Assembly (NCBI GenBank): GCA_001898505.1 | Contig: MKTZ01000001.1 | Location: 62,001-126,000 of the forward strand | Length of the DNA stretch: 64,000 nucleotides | Reading direction: 5' to 3' | Source of the DNA: Sphingobacteriales bacterium 50-39 | Lineage (GTDB): Bacteria; Bacteroidota; Bacteroidia; Chitinophagales; Chitinophagaceae | Part shown: piece by piece, positions 61,617-64,000 of the stretch | How the letters are laid out: each line of letters begins with the position of its first letter | Position numbering within the stretch: the first letter of the stretch is position 1 | Made by a program: the position numbers and the translations under genes | Notes under the pieces: generated by a model | What the model was told of the DNA's origin: nothing | Databases searched by the model: none | The model's input: only the letters and a program-made list of their open reading frames with translations

Positions 61617-62140
61617 TGAGCGCGTCTGCTGTCATTTTTTATATACTTTCCTTTTTTATCCTGGCTACCGGCCTGCTGGCGGTGACTTCCCGAAAAATAT
61701 TCCGTTCGGCCATCTGGCTGTTGTTCTCCCTCACGGGCATTGCGGGTTTGTATTTCTGGTTGCAAATGGAATTTATTGCGGCGGTGCAGATCGTGGTCTA
61801 TGTAGGGGGGATCGTCGTGCTGATCATCTTTTCTATCTTCCTAACCCAGCAAACGGGCAAGGACCTGCCGGCGCCGGTGCGGGTTCGAAGCATTTTCTCG
61901 GTACTGGCTGTATGCGCGGGGTTTGTGCTAACCTGTCTGATGGTGCGGCAATATGCGTTTGGGGTGGGACGGACTGTCGGGGCGGGCGTTGATGCCAGCG
62001 TGGGTAATATCGGGGCACAAATGCTCAGCACTACGGAGCATGGGTATGTATTGCCTTTCGAGGCGATCAGTATCCTGTTGCTGGCGGCCATGGTCGGCTG
62101 TATCGTTATTGCTATCAAAACAAAACCGGGAGACAAATGA
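61616..62140 (+). CDS. nuoJ: NADH-quinone oxidoreductase subunit J
   Basis: This 174-residue membrane subunit has about five TM helices with QIVVYVGGIVVLIIFSIFL. It overlaps nuoK by an ATGA. Confidence 0.93.
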   Translation: MSASAVIFYILSFFILATGLLAVTSRKIFRSAIWLLFSLTGIAGLYFWLQMEFIAAVQIVVYVGGIVVLIIFSIFLTQQTGKDLPAPVRVRSIFSVLAVCAGFVLTCLMVRQYAFGVGRTVGAGVDASVGNIGAQMLSTTEHGYVLPFEAISILLLAAMVGCIVIAIKTKPGDK

Positions 62141-62451
62141 GTCCGATACCATTGAGCCATATTTTAGTTGTAAGCGCTGCTCTCTTCTTTATAGGCATGT
62201 ATGGCTTGTTGACGAGGCGGAATATGATCACGATGCTGATGGCGGTGGAGCTGATCCTGAACAGCGTGAACATCAATTTTGTCGCTTTTAATAAGTACCT
62301 GTACCCGGACAAACTGGAGGGGGTGTTCTTTACTTTGTTCATCATCGCCATTGCGGCTGCGGAAGCGGCCGTGGCTATTGCGATCATAATCAATCTATAC
62401 AGGAATTTTCATTCCATCGATGTGGAGGATGCGGATGAAATGAAATTTTGA
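62137..62451 (+). CDS. nuoK: NADH-quinone oxidoreductase subunit K
   Basis: This 104-residue subunit has three TM helices. MYGLLTRRNMITMLMAVELILNSVNINFVAF and AAAEAAVAIAIIINLYR hold the conserved Glu residues of the proton path. It overlaps nuoJ by 4 bases. Confidence 0.95.
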   Translation: MSPIPLSHILVVSAALFFIGMYGLLTRRNMITMLMAVELILNSVNINFVAFNKYLYPDKLEGVFFTLFIIAIAAAEAAVAIAIIINLYRNFHSIDVEDADEMKF

Positions 62452-62462
62452 ATACGCCGCTT

Positions 62463-64000
62463 ATGCCAAACTATGCTTATATCGCCTTGATCCCCTTACT
62501 GCCGCTGGCGGCCTTTGTGGTGCTGGGTTTGTTCGGCAGGAGATATTTCCGGGGCTGGTCGGGCGGCATTGGGACATTGGCTGTCCTGTTCTCCACGGGG
62601 CTGTCGCTTTGGGCGGCTTATCGGTACTTCTTTGTCGACGGGAAAGTGGGTGAAGGGTATCATCAGGTGATCGCCCTGAAGACGACCTGGCTGTCCTTTT
62701 CTCCGGGACTGTCCATCGATATGAGCGTTGTCCTCGACCCTATATCGGTGATGATGATCGTTGTGGTCAGCTTTGTCTCCCTGATGGTACATGTTTTCAG
62801 CATGGGGTATATGAAGGGAGAAACGAGGTACGGCACTTATTTTGCTTTTCTCGGGCTCTTCACTTTTTCCATGTTGGGGCTGGTGTTGTCGGGGAATATC
62901 TTCGAGATCTATATATTCTGGGAATTGGTCGGCTGTTCCTCGTATCTGCTGATCGGGTATTATTTCGACAGGCCTACGGCGGTCGCTGCGGCTAAAAAGG
63001 CTTTTATCGTCACACGACTGGCGGACCTTGGGTTTCTTATCGGGATATTGATCCTGTCTTTCTATGCAGAGACGCTGGATTTTCGCACATTGATCCAACG
63101 GCTGACCGATCCTACTTCTCAGCTGGCTGGCATCACTTCGGCGTCTTTCCTGGGGATATCTCTGCTGTCATGGGGGCTGTTCCTCGTATTTGTCGGCGGG
63201 GCGGGGAAATCGGCGCTGTTCCCGCTGCATATCTGGCTGCCGGATGCGATGGAAGGACCTACGCCTGTGTCCGCGCTGATCCATGCTGCCACGATGGTGG
63301 TGGCGGGGGTGTACCTGGTAGCGAGGTTGTATCCCGTGTATATCTATTCGGACGCAGCCGTGTTGCAGGTGGTCCTTTATGCCGGTGCGGTCTCCGCTCT
63401 TTTGGCGGCGCTCATCGCCTGTACGCAGACGGATATCAAGCGGGTGCTTGCTTATTCGACGATGTCGCAGATAGGGTATATGATGCTGGCGTTGGGGACG
63501 GTGCATTCTGCAGGAGAAGCGGGGACGCTGGGATTTACAGCATCCATGTTCCATCTCTTCACCCATGCGTTCTTTAAAGCTTTGCTCTTCCTTTGTGCGG
63601 GCGTGATCATTCATCGGGTGCATAGCAACGAAATGAAGGATATGGGGGGATTGAGAAAATTACTGCCCTTGACACACGGATGCTTTTTGATCGCCTGTCT
63701 GGCGATCTCGGGTATCCCTCCTTTCTCGGGGTTCTTTAGTAAGGAGGATATTCTGCTATCGGCCTGGCATGCGAATAAGTTCGTGTATGGCATTGCGTTG
63801 TTTACTTCAGGGCTGACGGCTTTTTATATGTTCCGACTGTATTTTTCTGTTTTTTGGAGGCGTCAGGTGTGGGGCGGGGATGGTCATCATGGAGAGGCGC
63901 CCGTGACGATGAAGATACCATTGGTGATACTGGCGGCGGGGGCTGTTTTTGCGGGGTTCATTCCTTTTTCCCGGTTGGTCACTTATGATGGCCTGCCTCA
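62463..64000 (+). CDS. nuoL: NADH-quinone oxidoreductase subunit L (partial)
   Basis: The ATG at 62463 (MPNYAYIALIPLLPL) opens a frame that stays open to the window end (about 512 codons). It encodes an antiporter-like proton-pumping subunit. HIWLPDAMEGPTPVSALIHAATMVVAG and ACTQTDIKRVLAYSTMSQIGYM are hallmarks. The 3' end is beyond the window. Confidence 0.95.
   Translation, partial: MPNYAYIALIPLLPLAAFVVLGLFGRRYFRGWSGGIGTLAVLFSTGLSLWAAYRYFFVDGKVGEGYHQVIALKTTWLSFSPGLSIDMSVVLDPISVMMIVVVSFVSLMVHVFSMGYMKGETRYGTYFAFLGLFTFSMLGLVLSGNIFEIYIFWELVGCSSYLLIGYYFDRPTAVAAAKKAFIVTRLADLGFLIGILILSFYAETLDFRTLIQRLTDPTSQLAGITSASFLGISLLSWGLFLVFVGGAGKSALFPLHIWLPDAMEGPTPVSALIHAATMVVAGVYLVARLYPVYIYSDAAVLQVVLYAGAVSALLAALIACTQTDIKRVLAYSTMSQIGYMMLALGTVHSAGEAGTLGFTASMFHLFTHAFFKALLFLCAGVIIHRVHSNEMKDMGGLRKLLPLTHGCFLIACLAISGIPPFSGFFSKEDILLSAWHANKFVYGIALFTSGLTAFYMFRLYFSVFWRRQVWGGDGHHGEAPVTMKIPLVILAAGAVFAGFIPFSRLVTYDGLP

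Overview
The window looks like a chromosomal segment of a Bacteroidota bacterium, most likely family Chitinophagaceae. Supporting signs are two SusC/SusD outer-membrane nutrient-uptake pairs, promoters of the TTTG-N20-TAnnTTTG type, few Shine-Dalgarno sequences, DUF3467, a fused two-domain E1 dehydrogenase, FtsX/MacB-type permeases of about 790 residues without adjacent ATPases, and cytosine-deaminase-like amidohydrolases. No rRNA, tRNA, CRISPR array, intact insertion sequence or prophage was recognised. Family assignments come from reading the protein sequences; no database search was run.

Layout. 0.2-4.9 kb: SusC/SusD pair. 4.9-11.8 kb: housekeeping genes (DUF3467, radC, prs, rplY, pth, FAH-family hydrolase, fused E1 alpha/beta). 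12.1-15.1 kb: a minus-strand sulfur operon, cysM, then a JAMM peptidase, then a MoaD/CysO-ThiF-rhodanese fusion. It is preceded by a 28-codon leader ORF with six consecutive Cys codons and a terminator/antiterminator pair. 15.2-27.6 kb: rpiA, a membrane-protein gene interrupted by an in-frame TGA, GH35 beta-galactosidase, a DUF457 membrane hydrolase, a phospholipase-D-type synthase, a lipoprotein, an FtsX-type permease, a PIF1-like helicase, a flavodoxin/ferredoxin reductase-like protein and nudK. 27.6-35.9 kb: two tandem amidohydrolases with an AraC regulator and an Ntn-type hydrolase, AlkD, a cupin, and a second AraC divergent from a phytanoyl-CoA-dioxygenase-like gene. 35.9-46.7 kb: a patch with four decayed genes (RND pump, sensor kinase, MFS pump, SDR) among YceI, an M20 peptidase, a TRIC-like protein, an MFS pump, a SnoaL-like protein and a DODA-type dioxygenase. 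46.7-57.5 kb: TlpA-like protein behind a 24-bp perfect palindrome, second SusC/SusD pair, second FtsX-type permease, ywbE, an epimerase, a Crp-type regulator and an ABM-like protein. 57.6-64 kb: the start of a complex I operon in the order nuoA-B-C-D-H-I-J-K-L, with nuoE, F and G absent; nuoL runs off the end.

The most interesting locus is 12.1-15.1 kb. Its gene content matches the CysO-Mec-CysM route of cysteine synthesis known from Mycobacterium, but the sulfur carrier is fused to its activating enzyme and to a rhodanese. The leader reads as a cysteine-sensing attenuator: a segment at 15006-15012 can pair with the 5' arm of the terminator hairpin at 14937-14961, and it would be free when a ribosome stalls on the Cys codons.

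Several starts were moved inward from the longest reading frame, because the upstream codons lie in terminators or promoters or lack family similarity; this is stated per gene.
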